A stretch of DNA of 64,000 nt from Ardenticatenaceae bacterium (GTDB lineage: Bacteria; Chloroflexota; Anaerolineae; Promineifilales; Promineifilaceae), in contig JACKBU010000027.1 of assembly GCA_020634395.1 (NCBI GenBank), forward strand, positions 1 to 64,000. Reading direction: 5' to 3'. The notes under the pieces are model-generated. The model had not been told where the DNA came from. It made no database searches and saw only the letters and a list, made by a program, of their open reading frames with translations. The translations under genes were made by a program, and so were the position numbers. Shown piece after piece: positions 34,164 through 42,415 of this stretch (position 1 is the stretch's first letter; every line of letters starts with the position of its first letter).

Positions 34164-35291
34164 ATGAAAGTTTACCCATCCGTTTCCCTGCTCGTTTTGC
34201 TGCTGGCCGGTTGGCTGGCCGCCTGCGCCGCCGCGCCCGCGCCTACGCCTGTCCCCTGCGATGATGCCGGCCAGACGGCCGTTGCCCTCACCCTGCTCGA
34301 CGAAAACGAGACGGCCGTCGACCGCGTGCAGGTAAGCTACCGGGTTAACGGCGGCGTCTGGCAGGATTTGCCGGAGCGGGTGAACGGCCGTGCCCGCATC
34401 CCCGGCGGCGGCGGCGGTTACGAAATCCGCGCCCAGAAGCCGGGCTACCAGACGGGCGAAACGGCCGTCATCGTGCCCGCCGCCATCCCCCCGACCTGCG
34501 CAGTAACCACTCAGTCTATCACCCTGCAAATGGCCCTGGCCGTCTGCCCCACCAACCCCCAACCGCTGACCATCCAGGTGAAACCGGCGGTGGGCGTTGA
34601 AGGGGTGGGCGTAACGGCCGTGACCCCCAACGGCCGTGATACCCTGGCCTGCGAAACCGACGAAAACGGCTGCCAGACCTTCCGCCTGTCGCTGAACAAA
34701 CCGGGCAGCTACCAGCTTGCGCTTGAAGGGCTGCTCAGCTACGGCGCGCCCTCTGTAAACCAGGGCGTCATCTCCTACGACCTGCTCCCTTATGAGGTTG
34801 ACCTGCGCTATGGTGCGCAAACGCGCACGCTGAGCGGGACAGGGGCCAGCCGCTTGGATCTGGATTTTGCGGTTGCGCCCGATGAGGTGGGCTGCCCGCT
34901 GCCGGACCTGCGCGGGCTAACGGCCGTGGCCGACCCCGACCTGAGCACCGGCGGCCCCTACCCGCCGGTCACCATCGACCAGCAAGGGCCGCTGATCATG
35001 ACGGATCTGGCGGCCGACGAATGCCAGGGGCAGCCGGTCGTCACGCCGGTGGATTTTGCCCTGACTGTGCCCACCGGCACCCGGCTGGCGGACGTGGCCC
35101 TGCTGTATTGGCTGGATGGTGACTGGCAGGCAGGCGAATGCGCGGTGCGCGACGGCCGTTTGCTTTGCACCGCGGCGCTGCCCAATCCGCTGCTGGCCCA
35201 GCCCTACGCCGTCAAGGCCGTCGTCAACGGCGAGGAGTATATCAACACGCAGCTGCCGTTTGATACGTTGTGCATTTTGTTCCCCTCCTGA
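34164..35291 (+). CDS. Secreted lipoprotein of unknown function
   Basis: 375 residues from the ATG at 34164 (GAGGAAG upstream); the open frame runs back to 33831 but that part is antisense to the LCP gene. The lipobox LAGWLAACAAAP (Cys about 20) is followed by beta-rich segments resembling carboxypeptidase-regulatory or Ig-like modules (AVALTLLDENETAVDRVQVSYRVNGG; RIPGGGGGYEIRAQKPGYQTGE). No catalytic motif is visible. Eight ACGGCCGT copies lie in 1.13 kb, the highest density in the window, encoding T-A-V, N-G-R or D-G-R. Confidence 0.65.
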   Translation: MKVYPSVSLLVLLLAGWLAACAAAPAPTPVPCDDAGQTAVALTLLDENETAVDRVQVSYRVNGGVWQDLPERVNGRARIPGGGGGYEIRAQKPGYQTGETAVIVPAAIPPTCAVTTQSITLQMALAVCPTNPQPLTIQVKPAVGVEGVGVTAVTPNGRDTLACETDENGCQTFRLSLNKPGSYQLALEGLLSYGAPSVNQGVISYDLLPYEVDLRYGAQTRTLSGTGASRLDLDFAVAPDEVGCPLPDLRGLTAVADPDLSTGGPYPPVTIDQQGPLIMTDLAADECQGQPVVTPVDFALTVPTGTRLADVALLYWLDGDWQAGECAVRDGRLLCTAALPNPLLAQPYAVKAVVNGEEYINTQLPFDTLCILFPS

Positions 35292-35414
35292 TAGCTGGCT
35301 GTCCCTTCCGTTACTCGTGTGACCCCCTCGCCCTTTGCAAGGGGGCGGGGGAGAGGGTACCCGCGGTTCCACCCCGTGCCACGGCCGTTTTCCCGACCAC
35401 CTTTGCAGGATCAC
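35292..35414. repeat. GC-rich hairpin preceding the minisatellite
   Basis: CCCCCTCGCCC and GGGGGCGGGGG flank TTTGCAA (about 35321-35351), followed by GGGGAGAGGGTACCCGCGG. This type of 'CTCGCCC...GGGAGAGG' hairpin is often dispersed in intergenic DNA. A related GGGCGGGGAGAGGGCGCGG block lies near the second array at about 57042-57060. Confidence 0.45.
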
Positions 35415-35790
35415 GGTTCACAAAAACGGCATTTGTCTTCACAAAAGCGACAATCGTCTTCACGTTAGCAGCATTTGCCTTCACAAAAACAGCTTTTATC
35501 TTCACGTAAGCAGCATTTGCCTTCACAAAAACAGCTTTTATCTTCACGTAAGCAGCATTTGTCTTCACAAAAACAGCTTTTGTCTTCACGTAAGCAGCTT
35601 TTGTCTTCACGTAAGCGGCTTTTGTCTTCACAAAAACAGTTTTTGCCTTCGCATGCACAGCTTTGATCTTCGCATGCACAGCTTTTGCCTTCGCATGTAC
35701 AGCTTTGATCTTCGCATGTACAGCTTTTGCCTTCGCGTGTACAGCTTTGATCTTCGCATGCACAGCTTTTGCCTTCACAAAAACGATTTT
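35415..35790. repeat. 21-bp-unit minisatellite array 1 (about 18 units)
   Basis: About 18 head-to-tail units of exactly 21 bp. The left part alternates CTTCACAAAAACAGC and CTTCACGTAAGCAGC cores, each followed by a TTTGT/TTTAT/TTTGC spacer. The right part uses CTTCGCATGCACAGC or CTTCGCATGTACAGC. Two alternating spacers make a 42-bp higher-order unit. All six frames are nearly free of stops because 21 is divisible by three. The minus strand would encode a Lys/Ala/Val/His heptad (K-A-V-H-A-K-x). No ribosome site or ATG start is seen for any of these frames. Confidence 0.9.
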
Positions 35791-35857
35791 CCCCGACCCC
35801 GACGGCCGTGAAGGTTTGTGTAGCGAAGGGGGAACGAGGCTGTGCTAAAATAAGCCC

Positions 35858-37180
35858 ATGACAGGCAGCAAACAGACAGATGTGGTTATAGTCGGCTCGG
35901 GGCCGGGCGGGGCGACCGTGGCGCGGCAGTTGGCGCGGGCCAACGCTGGTCTGGCCGTTACCCTGCTGGAGCGTGGGCGCGATTGGCGCGGCAGCGCCCT
36001 CTATGGCACCTATCCCGGCGCGATGCTCTACAGCGACCGCCGCTCGCTGCTCTTCACCGCCGAAGGGCTGAACATCATCCGCCCGCTCATGCTGGGCGGG
36101 GCCACGAGCATGTACTGCGGCTGCGCGGCACGGCCGTTGCCCTTCTGGCAGGCCAAGTACGGCATCAACCTGGACCCCTACGCCGACGAAACGATCGACG
36201 AACTGCACATCGCCCCGCTGCCCGCCGAGCTGCGCGGCGCGGCCTCCACCCGCATCGCCGCCGCCGCTGCCGAATTGGGCCTGGAGTGGCAGCCCCAGGA
36301 CAAATTCATGTCTCCGGCGCGTGCGCCGCACTTCCACTGCGAAGCGACCTGCATGTTGGGCTGCCGCTGCGGGGCGAAGTGGAACGCCGCCGAATTTGTG
36401 GATGAGGCGGTGGCTGGCGGGCTGGATTTGTGGACCGGGGCGCGCGTGGACCGCGTGCTGCATGAGGCTGGCGTGGTGACGGGGGTGGTGGGGAAAGTGG
36501 GGGGACGGCCGTTCACCATCCATGCCCCCATCGTCATCCTGGCCGCCGGGGGCATTGGCACACCGCGCATTTTGCAGCGCAGCGGCCTACCCGCCGCCGG
36601 GCAGGGCATGACCATGGATACCACCGTGATGGTCTACGGCTACGCGCCGGACAAAGGCAATGGCACGGAGCCGCCCATGACCTGGAGTTACGCCGACGAC
36701 GAGTTGGGCGTGCTCTTTTCCACGCTCATCGATCCCTGGCTGCTCTACCCCCTCATCATGGCCCTGAAAGGCCCGGCCTACCCGCTGACCTGGCACCGCT
36801 GGGGGCGCACCTATGGTGTGATGATCAAGTTGAAGGATGAAATCAGCGGCGGGGTGGGCGCAGACGGCCGTATCCATAAAGGTCTCACCGCCCACGACCG
36901 GCAGCGTATGGCCCGCGCCGAAGCCGTCGCCGGGCAGATTTTGCGGCAGGCCGGCTGCGACCCGGACACCATTTTTACCACGCCCATTCGCGGCACCCAT
37001 CCCAGCGGCACCGTGCGCCTGGGAACCATGCTGGACACCGACCTGCAAACCGAGATCGAAAATTTGTACGTCTGCGACGCCAGCGTCTTCCCGGAAGCGC
37101 TGGCCCGGCCAACGGTGCTGACCATCATCGCCCTGGCCAAACGGCTGGCGGCCCACCTGCAAAACGCCTATGATGCCTAA
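35858..37180 (+). CDS. GMC-type FAD oxidoreductase
   Basis: 440 residues. VVIVGSGPGGATVARQLA (about 9-26) binds FAD. GGATSMYCGCAARPLPFW and IVILAAGGIGTPRILQRSGLP are the substrate-side and second GMC signatures. GTHPSGTVRLGTMLDTDLQTEIENLYVCDASVFPEALARPTVLTIIALA is the C-terminal catalytic region with His. The family oxidises alcohols, sterols or sugars, and carotenoid and glucose-methanol-choline members exist. A cysteine-rich stretch (HCEATCMLGCRCG, about 163-178) is notable. It overlaps the downstream kinase gene by 11 bp. Confidence 0.87.
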   Translation: MTGSKQTDVVIVGSGPGGATVARQLARANAGLAVTLLERGRDWRGSALYGTYPGAMLYSDRRSLLFTAEGLNIIRPLMLGGATSMYCGCAARPLPFWQAKYGINLDPYADETIDELHIAPLPAELRGAASTRIAAAAAELGLEWQPQDKFMSPARAPHFHCEATCMLGCRCGAKWNAAEFVDEAVAGGLDLWTGARVDRVLHEAGVVTGVVGKVGGRPFTIHAPIVILAAGGIGTPRILQRSGLPAAGQGMTMDTTVMVYGYAPDKGNGTEPPMTWSYADDELGVLFSTLIDPWLLYPLIMALKGPAYPLTWHRWGRTYGVMIKLKDEISGGVGADGRIHKGLTAHDRQRMARAEAVAGQILRQAGCDPDTIFTTPIRGTHPSGTVRLGTMLDTDLQTEIENLYVCDASVFPEALARPTVLTIIALAKRLAAHLQNAYDA

Positions 37181-38462
37181 TCCAACCCCAACCAACGACC
37201 TGTTGAACAACAAACTGCGGGCCATCATCGAAGTGGCCGAGGTGCTCACCGCCCAGCTGGAGCTGCCGCAGCTCTTGCAGTCGGTGATAGAGAAGATTAC
37301 CGATCTGCTGGAGCCGGCGGAGTTTGGCGTGATTTTGTTATGGAATCCGCAGGCGGAAGTTTTTCAGCCGCAGGCGGTGTGGGGGCCGGCGCTGGCCGAC
37401 CGGGCGGCGGTGCTGGCGATGCGCCTGGAGCCTGGGGAATCGGTGACCGGCCGGGTCTTTACGGAAAATAAGGCGCGGCTGTTGGAAACGGAAACGGCCG
37501 TGGCCGCCGAAAAAAGCAGCCTGCGCCCGGATAATTTACAGGCGATGGTCCGCGCATACGGCCGTGACATCCTGCCGCGCAGCCTCGTCGCCGCGCCCAT
37601 CACCGCTGGCCAGGAGAAATATGGCGTGTTGGTGCTGGAAACCTTGCAAGGCCCGCTCACCTTCACGCCCGGCGACGTGCCCTTCGTGCAGGCCCTGGCC
37701 GAGCTAATTGGACTGGAGATTGATCGCATGCGCCTGGATGCGGCCGCCGCCGCCAGCCGCGAAGCCCACGAAGCCAACCGCCTGCGCACCGAGATTTTAG
37801 CCACCCTGTCCCACGAGATGCGCACGCCGCTGGCGGCCATCAAAGGGTACGCCACGGCGCTGCTTTTGGAGGAGGTCACCTGGTCGCCCGACAAGAGCCG
37901 TGAATTTTTGCAGCTCATCGAGGCGGAATGTGACAACCTGGAAGGCATGATCACTCAGATTCTCGATTCGTCGCTTATCGACGTGGGGCAGTTGGAAATT
38001 GAACCGCAGCCGGTGCGGCTGCCGCGTATGGCCCAGGAAATTATGGAAGAGATGCAGCGGCAAACGCGCAAGCACCGCTTCGTGATTGATTTTCCGGCCC
38101 AGTTCCCCATCGTTGACGCCGACCCGCAGCGCATGAAGCAGGTCATCCGCAATATTTTAGACAACGCCATCAAATACTCGCCCGATGGCGGGTTGGTGGT
38201 CATCCGGGGCAGGGTCCGCGCCGAGGATGTGGTGGTAAGCGTGGCCGATCAGGGCGTGGGCATCTCGCCGGAGGATCTGATCCCCCTGTTCGACAAATAT
38301 TTCCGGGTGAAAGCGCCGACCGGCTACCACGTGCCCGGCACGGGGCTGGGCCTGCCGGTGTCGCGGGCCATCGTGGAAGCCCACGGCGGCCGTATTTGGG
38401 CCGACAGCACGGTCGGCGAGGGCACGACGCTGAATTTTTCTATCCCGTTACATGATTTTTGA
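37170..38462 (+). CDS. Cytosolic sensor histidine kinase (GAF-HisKA-HATPase)
   Basis: 430 residues. A GAF domain (about 15-185) senses an unknown small molecule. The phosphoacceptor is in LSHEMRTPLAAIKGY (about 212-226). The ATP-lid boxes NILDNAIKYSPDGG, VADQGVGISPEDL and GTGLGLPVSRAIVEAHGG complete it. There is no membrane segment, so the signal is intracellular. It overlaps the GMC oxidoreductase gene by 11 bp and is separated from its likely partner regulator (38756) only by a repeat element. Confidence 0.92.
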   Translation: MMPNPTPTNDLLNNKLRAIIEVAEVLTAQLELPQLLQSVIEKITDLLEPAEFGVILLWNPQAEVFQPQAVWGPALADRAAVLAMRLEPGESVTGRVFTENKARLLETETAVAAEKSSLRPDNLQAMVRAYGRDILPRSLVAAPITAGQEKYGVLVLETLQGPLTFTPGDVPFVQALAELIGLEIDRMRLDAAAAASREAHEANRLRTEILATLSHEMRTPLAAIKGYATALLLEEVTWSPDKSREFLQLIEAECDNLEGMITQILDSSLIDVGQLEIEPQPVRLPRMAQEIMEEMQRQTRKHRFVIDFPAQFPIVDADPQRMKQVIRNILDNAIKYSPDGGLVVIRGRVRAEDVVVSVADQGVGISPEDLIPLFDKYFRVKAPTGYHVPGTGLGLPVSRAIVEAHGGRIWADSTVGEGTTLNFSIPLHDF

Positions 38463-38719
38463 GGGCGGGAGTGGAGATTGGAGACTGAGTAGTTAAAAAA
38501 ATGACGTCATTCCGAGGAGTCTTCGACGAGCAATCCCGACAAACTGGATATTTTAGGTGAACGGGATGCTTCGGAGGATGCTTCGGCGGCCTCAGCACAG
38601 GCTCTCAGCATGACAGAAAACTCACCATAGGTGTAATTCATGGCAGTTTTTTAAACTACCGAAACTGGAGACTACTAGGTATTAGAGACGGCCGGTCTCC
38701 AGTCTCCAATCTCCCGCCC
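38463..38719. mobile_element. MITE-like composite repeat with terminal inverted repeats
   Basis: The left end GGGCGGGAGTGGAGATTGG..GACTG (38463-38487) is repeated inverted at 38700-38719 (CAGTCTCCAATCTCCCGCCC), with 5 bp missing. Inside are AGTTAAAAAAATG and TTTTTTAAACT, and a core from TGACGTCATTCCGAGGAG to CTCTCAGCATGACA, a dispersed-repeat type common between bacterial genes. It contains no coding potential and splits the kinase and response-regulator genes. Confidence 0.6.
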
Positions 38720-38755
38720 CAAATAATTTTTCCGACGACGCAGCAGGGTACAGCC

Positions 38756-39457
38756 ATGACCGAAAAACAAACGATTTTGATTGTGGAAGACGAGCCGAAG
38801 ATTGTGCGCCTGGTGCGCGAGGTGATGACGGCGACCGGGTTTGAGGTGCTGACGACGGGGGATGGGGAGGAGGCGGTGCGGTTAACGGCCGTATCCCAAC
38901 CCGACCTGCTGCTCCTGGACATCGTGCTTACCAGCGACCTGGATGGCTTTGGCGTGGCCCGCCGCGTGCGCGAGTTTTCCGATGTGCCCATCATCCTGCT
39001 CACGGCCAAAGTGCAGGAATCGGATATCCTGCGCGGCTTCGACGCCGGGGCCGACGACTACGTGACCAAGCCGTTCAGCGCTAAGGAACTCCTGGCCCGC
39101 GTGCGGGCCGTGCTGAAGCGGGCCAATCGCGCCGAAGGCGAGGTGTTCGATGCGGAGATCATCTGCGGGCCGCTGCGCATCGACCTGGCGCGGCGGCGCG
39201 TGGCCGTGGCCGGCGAAAACGTGCATCTAACACGCACAGAGTACAACCTCCTGCACGAGCTGGCCAGGCATCAAAATCAGGTGCTGCTGCACGAACAGTT
39301 GTTAACGGCCGTGTGGGGGCCAGAGTACCGCGACGACCTCGATTACCTGCGGGCTTACATCCGCTACTTGCGCCGCAAGCTGGAGCCAGACCCGGCCAAC
39401 CCGGCGCTGATCGTCACCGTGCCGGGGGTCGGTTACATGCTGGAGTGCCCCGGCTAA
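38756..39457 (+). CDS. OmpR-family response regulator
   Basis: 233 residues. The receiver shows ILIVEDEP, phosphoacceptor LLLLDIVL (Asp about 55), LLTAK and TKPFSAKELLARV. The C-terminal winged helix runs from EVFDAEIICGPLRIDLARRRV to TVPGVGYMLE. It is the probable partner of the GAF kinase encoded just upstream. Three ACGGCCGT copies lie in its downstream half and the following gap. Targets cannot be deduced. Confidence 0.95.
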   Translation: MTEKQTILIVEDEPKIVRLVREVMTATGFEVLTTGDGEEAVRLTAVSQPDLLLLDIVLTSDLDGFGVARRVREFSDVPIILLTAKVQESDILRGFDAGADDYVTKPFSAKELLARVRAVLKRANRAEGEVFDAEIICGPLRIDLARRRVAVAGENVHLTRTEYNLLHELARHQNQVLLHEQLLTAVWGPEYRDDLDYLRAYIRYLRRKLEPDPANPALIVTVPGVGYMLECPG

Positions 39458-39595
39458 TCCCCTGAATCTGCCAATTTTCATACAATTTTCATGGGCGACG
39501 GCCGTTTTTCTATGCGTTTTTGACGGCCGTCATGTTACAGTGTTGCCTATGACCATTCCCTACTATTTCCTCATGACAGAAGGAGTTTCTGAACC

Positions 39596-40144
39596 ATGAC
39601 CCGAACCGCTCTGGCGGAGCCAAACGTTCTGCCCAATACCCAATTCATCTTGCTGCCGGAAACGGCTGACCAACTGCGCGACCAGGCCCTTGAGCAGGCG
39701 CGCCACAAAATGCCGCTCCCGCTGCGGCAGGCCGAGCTGAAGGACCTGCTGCTGCGGGCTGATTTTGTCGAGTATTTCAAGTTTAACCTGGCGCATGGCC
39801 TGGCCCAGACGCTGGCCGGCGTTGACGAGCAGGTGCAGGCTGTGCACTATTTTGACCCTAACTTAAACCCGGACGCGCAAACGGAAACGGCCGTGCCCCT
39901 CGATCCCACCATCAACCTGCTCGTCGAAGTGCAAGCCCCTTCGCCGGCCTTGAAGTCGTTTGTGGCGGCGCTGGACGGCTATCTGACCGATGCCGTGCGC
40001 GTATTGCCCACGCCGCTGTTTGTATCTTTGCATTCGCTGACCAACGTGATGCTGGTGACGGCCGAAGACGTGGCCCGGCGGCGCGGCTTCGCCCTGATTC
40101 TAGATTCCATCTACACGCCTACCCGGCGGCTTTGGCCGCAGTAG
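39596..40144 (+). CDS. Conserved-looking protein of unknown function
   Basis: 182 residues with a strong ribosome site (AGAAGGAG). It is soluble, without signal or membrane helices. It appears two-part: a helical N-terminal half (ETADQLRDQALEQARHKMPLPLRQAELKDLLLRADFVEYFKFNLAHGLAQTLAG) and an alpha/beta second half ending SLTNVMLVTAEDVARRRGFALILDS. I do not recognise the family. The gap upstream holds two ACGGCCGT copies, one extended to TGACGGCCGTCA, and a hairpin terminator follows 66 bp after the stop. Confidence 0.6.
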   Translation: MTRTALAEPNVLPNTQFILLPETADQLRDQALEQARHKMPLPLRQAELKDLLLRADFVEYFKFNLAHGLAQTLAGVDEQVQAVHYFDPNLNPDAQTETAVPLDPTINLLVEVQAPSPALKSFVAALDGYLTDAVRVLPTPLFVSLHSLTNVMLVTAEDVARRRGFALILDSIYTPTRRLWPQ

Positions 40145-40210
40145 AGGTAGACCGTCTCCTTGGTCACTCATCTGATTTCGCTCATCAGATAGTGGTTAAA
40201 TCCTTTTGTG

Positions 40211-40245
40211 GGGCGAGGCGCACGATGTGCCTCGCCCGCTTTTTT
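40211..40245 (+). terminator. Intrinsic terminator
   Basis: GGGCGAGGCGCA and TGTGCCTCGCCC form a 12-bp perfect stem with a CGA loop, then GCTTTTTT. It ends the transcript of the unknown 182-residue protein. Confidence 0.85.
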
Positions 40246-40304
40246 CGCGGCTGCGTTTCTCATTTCACAATTGACAATTCGCCTTTCCCCCTTCACAATT
40301 CCTC

Positions 40305-41342
40305 ATGCTTCCCAACCAACTGCGCGACCGTCTGGCTCAGTTTCCCCGCCTGCCGCTGGCGCAGCTGCCCACGCCCCTGGAGCCTTTGCCCCGGCTGACG
40401 GCCGTCTTGGGCGGCCCCGCTCTCCTCATCAAACGCGACGACAATATCGGGCCGGCCTTTGGCGGCAACAAAGGGCGCAAACTGGCTTTCCTGCTGGCCG
40501 AGGTGCTGCGCCGGGGCCAGCGCAAAGTCATCACCTACGGCGGCCTCCAGTCTAACCACGCCCGCATGACGGCCGCTGCCTGCGCCCACCTGGGACTGGA
40601 AGCGCACCTGTTCTTTTTTGAGAAACGGCCGTCCACCCTGCAGGGCAACCTCTTCCTCGATGCGCTTCTCGGCGCAAAGCTGCACTTCATCCCCTTCGGC
40701 GGCGGCGGTGACGCCTCCATGACGCTGGAAGCCACCAACCGGCTGGTGCGGCTGGTCTCCGCGGTGTTGGTGGGGCCGGGCGCGTACTTCATGCCCGTCG
40801 GCGGCCACACCGTCACCGGCTGCCTGGGCTACGTGGACGCGGCGCTGGAAATCCACGAGCAGGCAGTGAGTTTGGGGCTGGATTTGGCCCGGGTGACGGT
40901 GCTGACGGCGGCCGGGTCCGGCGGCACGCTGGCCGGTCTGCTGGCCGGTTTTACCCTGCTCGGCTCACCGATTCGCGCGCTGGGCATTGACGTGGGCAAG
41001 CTGTGGAAGGCGTTTCCGGCCAGCCTGGCCCGTCTGGCGGGTGAGTTGTGCGCCGCGCTGGGCGAAGTCCACACCTTTCACCCGGCCGACGTGCCCCTCA
41101 TCGAAGGGACCTATGTGGGACCGGGCTACGCCGTGCTGACCGATGCGTCGCGCACGGCCGTGCGCCTGCTGGCGCGCACCGAAGGCATTTTGCTGGACCC
41201 GGTGTACACGGGCAAAGCGCTGGCGGGGTTGATGGATCTGGTGGGGAACGGCCGTTTCACCCCCGACGAAACAGTGATTTTTCTGCATACCGGGGGCTTT
41301 CCGGGACTGTGGGCGTTTTCGGGAATGGAGATTAAAGACTAG
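40305..41342 (+). CDS. PLP-dependent D-cysteine desulfhydrase / ACC deaminase-like enzyme
   Basis: 345 residues. IKRDDNIGPAFGGNKGRKLAFLLAE holds the Schiff-base lysine (about 47), followed by TYGGLQSNHARMTAAACAHLG (substrate and phosphate contacts) and LTAAGSGGTLAGLLAG (PLP phosphate loop). This is the ACC deaminase/D-cysteine desulfhydrase subfamily of fold II. Context gives no substrate. Its last codons (MEIKD-stop) lie in a GGAGATT-type repeat, so the C-terminus has been shaped by the repeat. GTGAATT-type heptamers lie directly before the ATG, and no ribosome site is visible. Confidence 0.85.
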   Translation: MLPNQLRDRLAQFPRLPLAQLPTPLEPLPRLTAVLGGPALLIKRDDNIGPAFGGNKGRKLAFLLAEVLRRGQRKVITYGGLQSNHARMTAAACAHLGLEAHLFFFEKRPSTLQGNLFLDALLGAKLHFIPFGGGGDASMTLEATNRLVRLVSAVLVGPGAYFMPVGGHTVTGCLGYVDAALEIHEQAVSLGLDLARVTVLTAAGSGGTLAGLLAGFTLLGSPIRALGIDVGKLWKAFPASLARLAGELCAALGEVHTFHPADVPLIEGTYVGPGYAVLTDASRTAVRLLARTEGILLDPVYTGKALAGLMDLVGNGRFTPDETVIFLHTGGFPGLWAFSGMEIKD

Positions 41343-41391
41343 AGACTGGAGACTTTCCAGCTTCCAATCTCTAATCTCCAATCTCCCTACG
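41332..41391. repeat. GGAGATT/GAGACT repeat hairpin at convergent gene ends
   Basis: GGAGATTAAAGACTAGAGACTGG, in shortened form GGAGATT..GAGACTGGAGACTTT, pairs with CCAATCTCTAATCTCC. It spans the stop codon of the desulfhydrase gene and reaches the stop of holA, so it may serve both as a terminator. Confidence 0.65.
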
Positions 41392-42340
41392 GCGCAGTCA
41401 ACGCCGCGACCAGCAGATTCAGCGCCGTCACCATGTCGTTGCGGCCGGTTTTGACGGCCACGTCCACGTCCAGCAGGTGGCGGTAGATTTGCTCCAGCTG
41501 GGGCAGGCTGAACTGAGCGCTTTGCTGGTGGAGCTTCCCGGCGACGAAGCTGTGCATTTTCAGCCGCTGGCTGATGGCCGGGGGGCGGCTGCCCGCGTCA
41601 ACCATCTCTTTTACCTGGATCAACAGCCGGAACTGGCGCACAAACATCGAGAAAAGATAAAAGGGATCGGCTCCTTCCTGTAACTTTTGCTGCAGCAGCA
41701 GCGAAGCTTTTTTGCTGTTGCGGTTGCCCAGCGCGTCTACCAGATCAAATATGCTGGCTTCGGCCAGGTAAGGCGATAACAACGCCACATCTTCGCCGGT
41801 AATTTCGGCTGTGCCTTTGTAGAGCGTGAGTTTCTCGATTTCGTTTTCCAGGATTTGCAGGTTGTTGCCGATGTTGGTGGTAAGCAGATGCACGGCGTGG
41901 GGGGCGATACGGCCGTTTCGCTCCTCCACCTGCTGCCGGATCCACCGCTCTAGCTGGGAACCTTCCAGCGGTTTGAACAGCTTCTCGTAACCCGACTTTT
42001 CTGTTTGGGCCAGCTTCACGATGGGATGGCTGCCCGGCAGCGCTTCCGCTTCCAGAAAGACCAGCCGCGTCGTTTCTGGCAGTTGGGGCAGGTACGCGGC
42101 CAGCTCCTTCAGGTAGCTTTTGTCTGGCTTAGCGGCAAACAGCCCGGAGACGATGACCAGCCGCGCTTTGGCCAGGAAGGGCATGGCGCTGCTGGCCTGC
42201 TGCAGTTGGTTCAGCGGCACAAAGCCGTCCAGTCGGGTTGTGTTCAAATCCAGCATGGCCGGATCGCCCAGTTTGCCGATCAAGTCAGCCAGCGTTTCTT
42301 TTTGCGAGTGGGTGTCTTCCCCGTGAAAGATGTAGAACAT
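41387..42340 (-). CDS. holA: DNA polymerase III delta subunit
   Basis: 317 residues. Family features are the start FYIFHGEDTHSQKETLADLI, LVIVSGLFAAKPDKSYLKELAAYL, DVALLSPYLAEASIFDLVDALGNRNSKKASLLLQQKLQEGADPFYLFSMFVRQFRLLIQVKEM and LEQIYRHLLDVDVAVKTGRND. The delta subunit opens the sliding clamp within the clamp loader. Walker motifs are degenerate, as expected. No good ribosome site is visible; the ATG lies next to the repeat at 42344-42415. Confidence 0.9.
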   Translation of the reverse strand: MFYIFHGEDTHSQKETLADLIGKLGDPAMLDLNTTRLDGFVPLNQLQQASSAMPFLAKARLVIVSGLFAAKPDKSYLKELAAYLPQLPETTRLVFLEAEALPGSHPIVKLAQTEKSGYEKLFKPLEGSQLERWIRQQVEERNGRIAPHAVHLLTTNIGNNLQILENEIEKLTLYKGTAEITGEDVALLSPYLAEASIFDLVDALGNRNSKKASLLLQQKLQEGADPFYLFSMFVRQFRLLIQVKEMVDAGSRPPAISQRLKMHSFVAGKLHQQSAQFSLPQLEQIYRHLLDVDVAVKTGRNDMVTALNLLVAALTAP

Positions 42341-42343
42341 TGT

Positions 42344-42415
42344 AGCTGTTAGCTGCTAGCTTTTAGCTGTTAGTGGTTTGTCTACTCTCAACTAACAACT
42401 ATCAGCTATCCCTTA
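42344..42415. repeat. TTAGCTG/TAGTTGT heptamer repeat cluster
   Basis: Three TAGCTGTTAG-like words on the left (42344-42372) face CTAACAACTATCAGCTA (about 42394-42411). The same family is at 22415-22479. It overlaps the last codons of the DUF6391 gene. Confidence 0.65.

Noticed and set aside
35311..35778. Lys/Ala-rich histone H1-like protein on the minus strand of array 1
   Set aside because: It needs a GTG start without a ribosome site. All frames are open because the period is 21, and the related array 2 contains a frame-shifting 22-bp unit.
35415..35790. CRISPR array
   Set aside because: Units are contiguous 21-bp repeats without unique spacers, and no cas gene is in the window.
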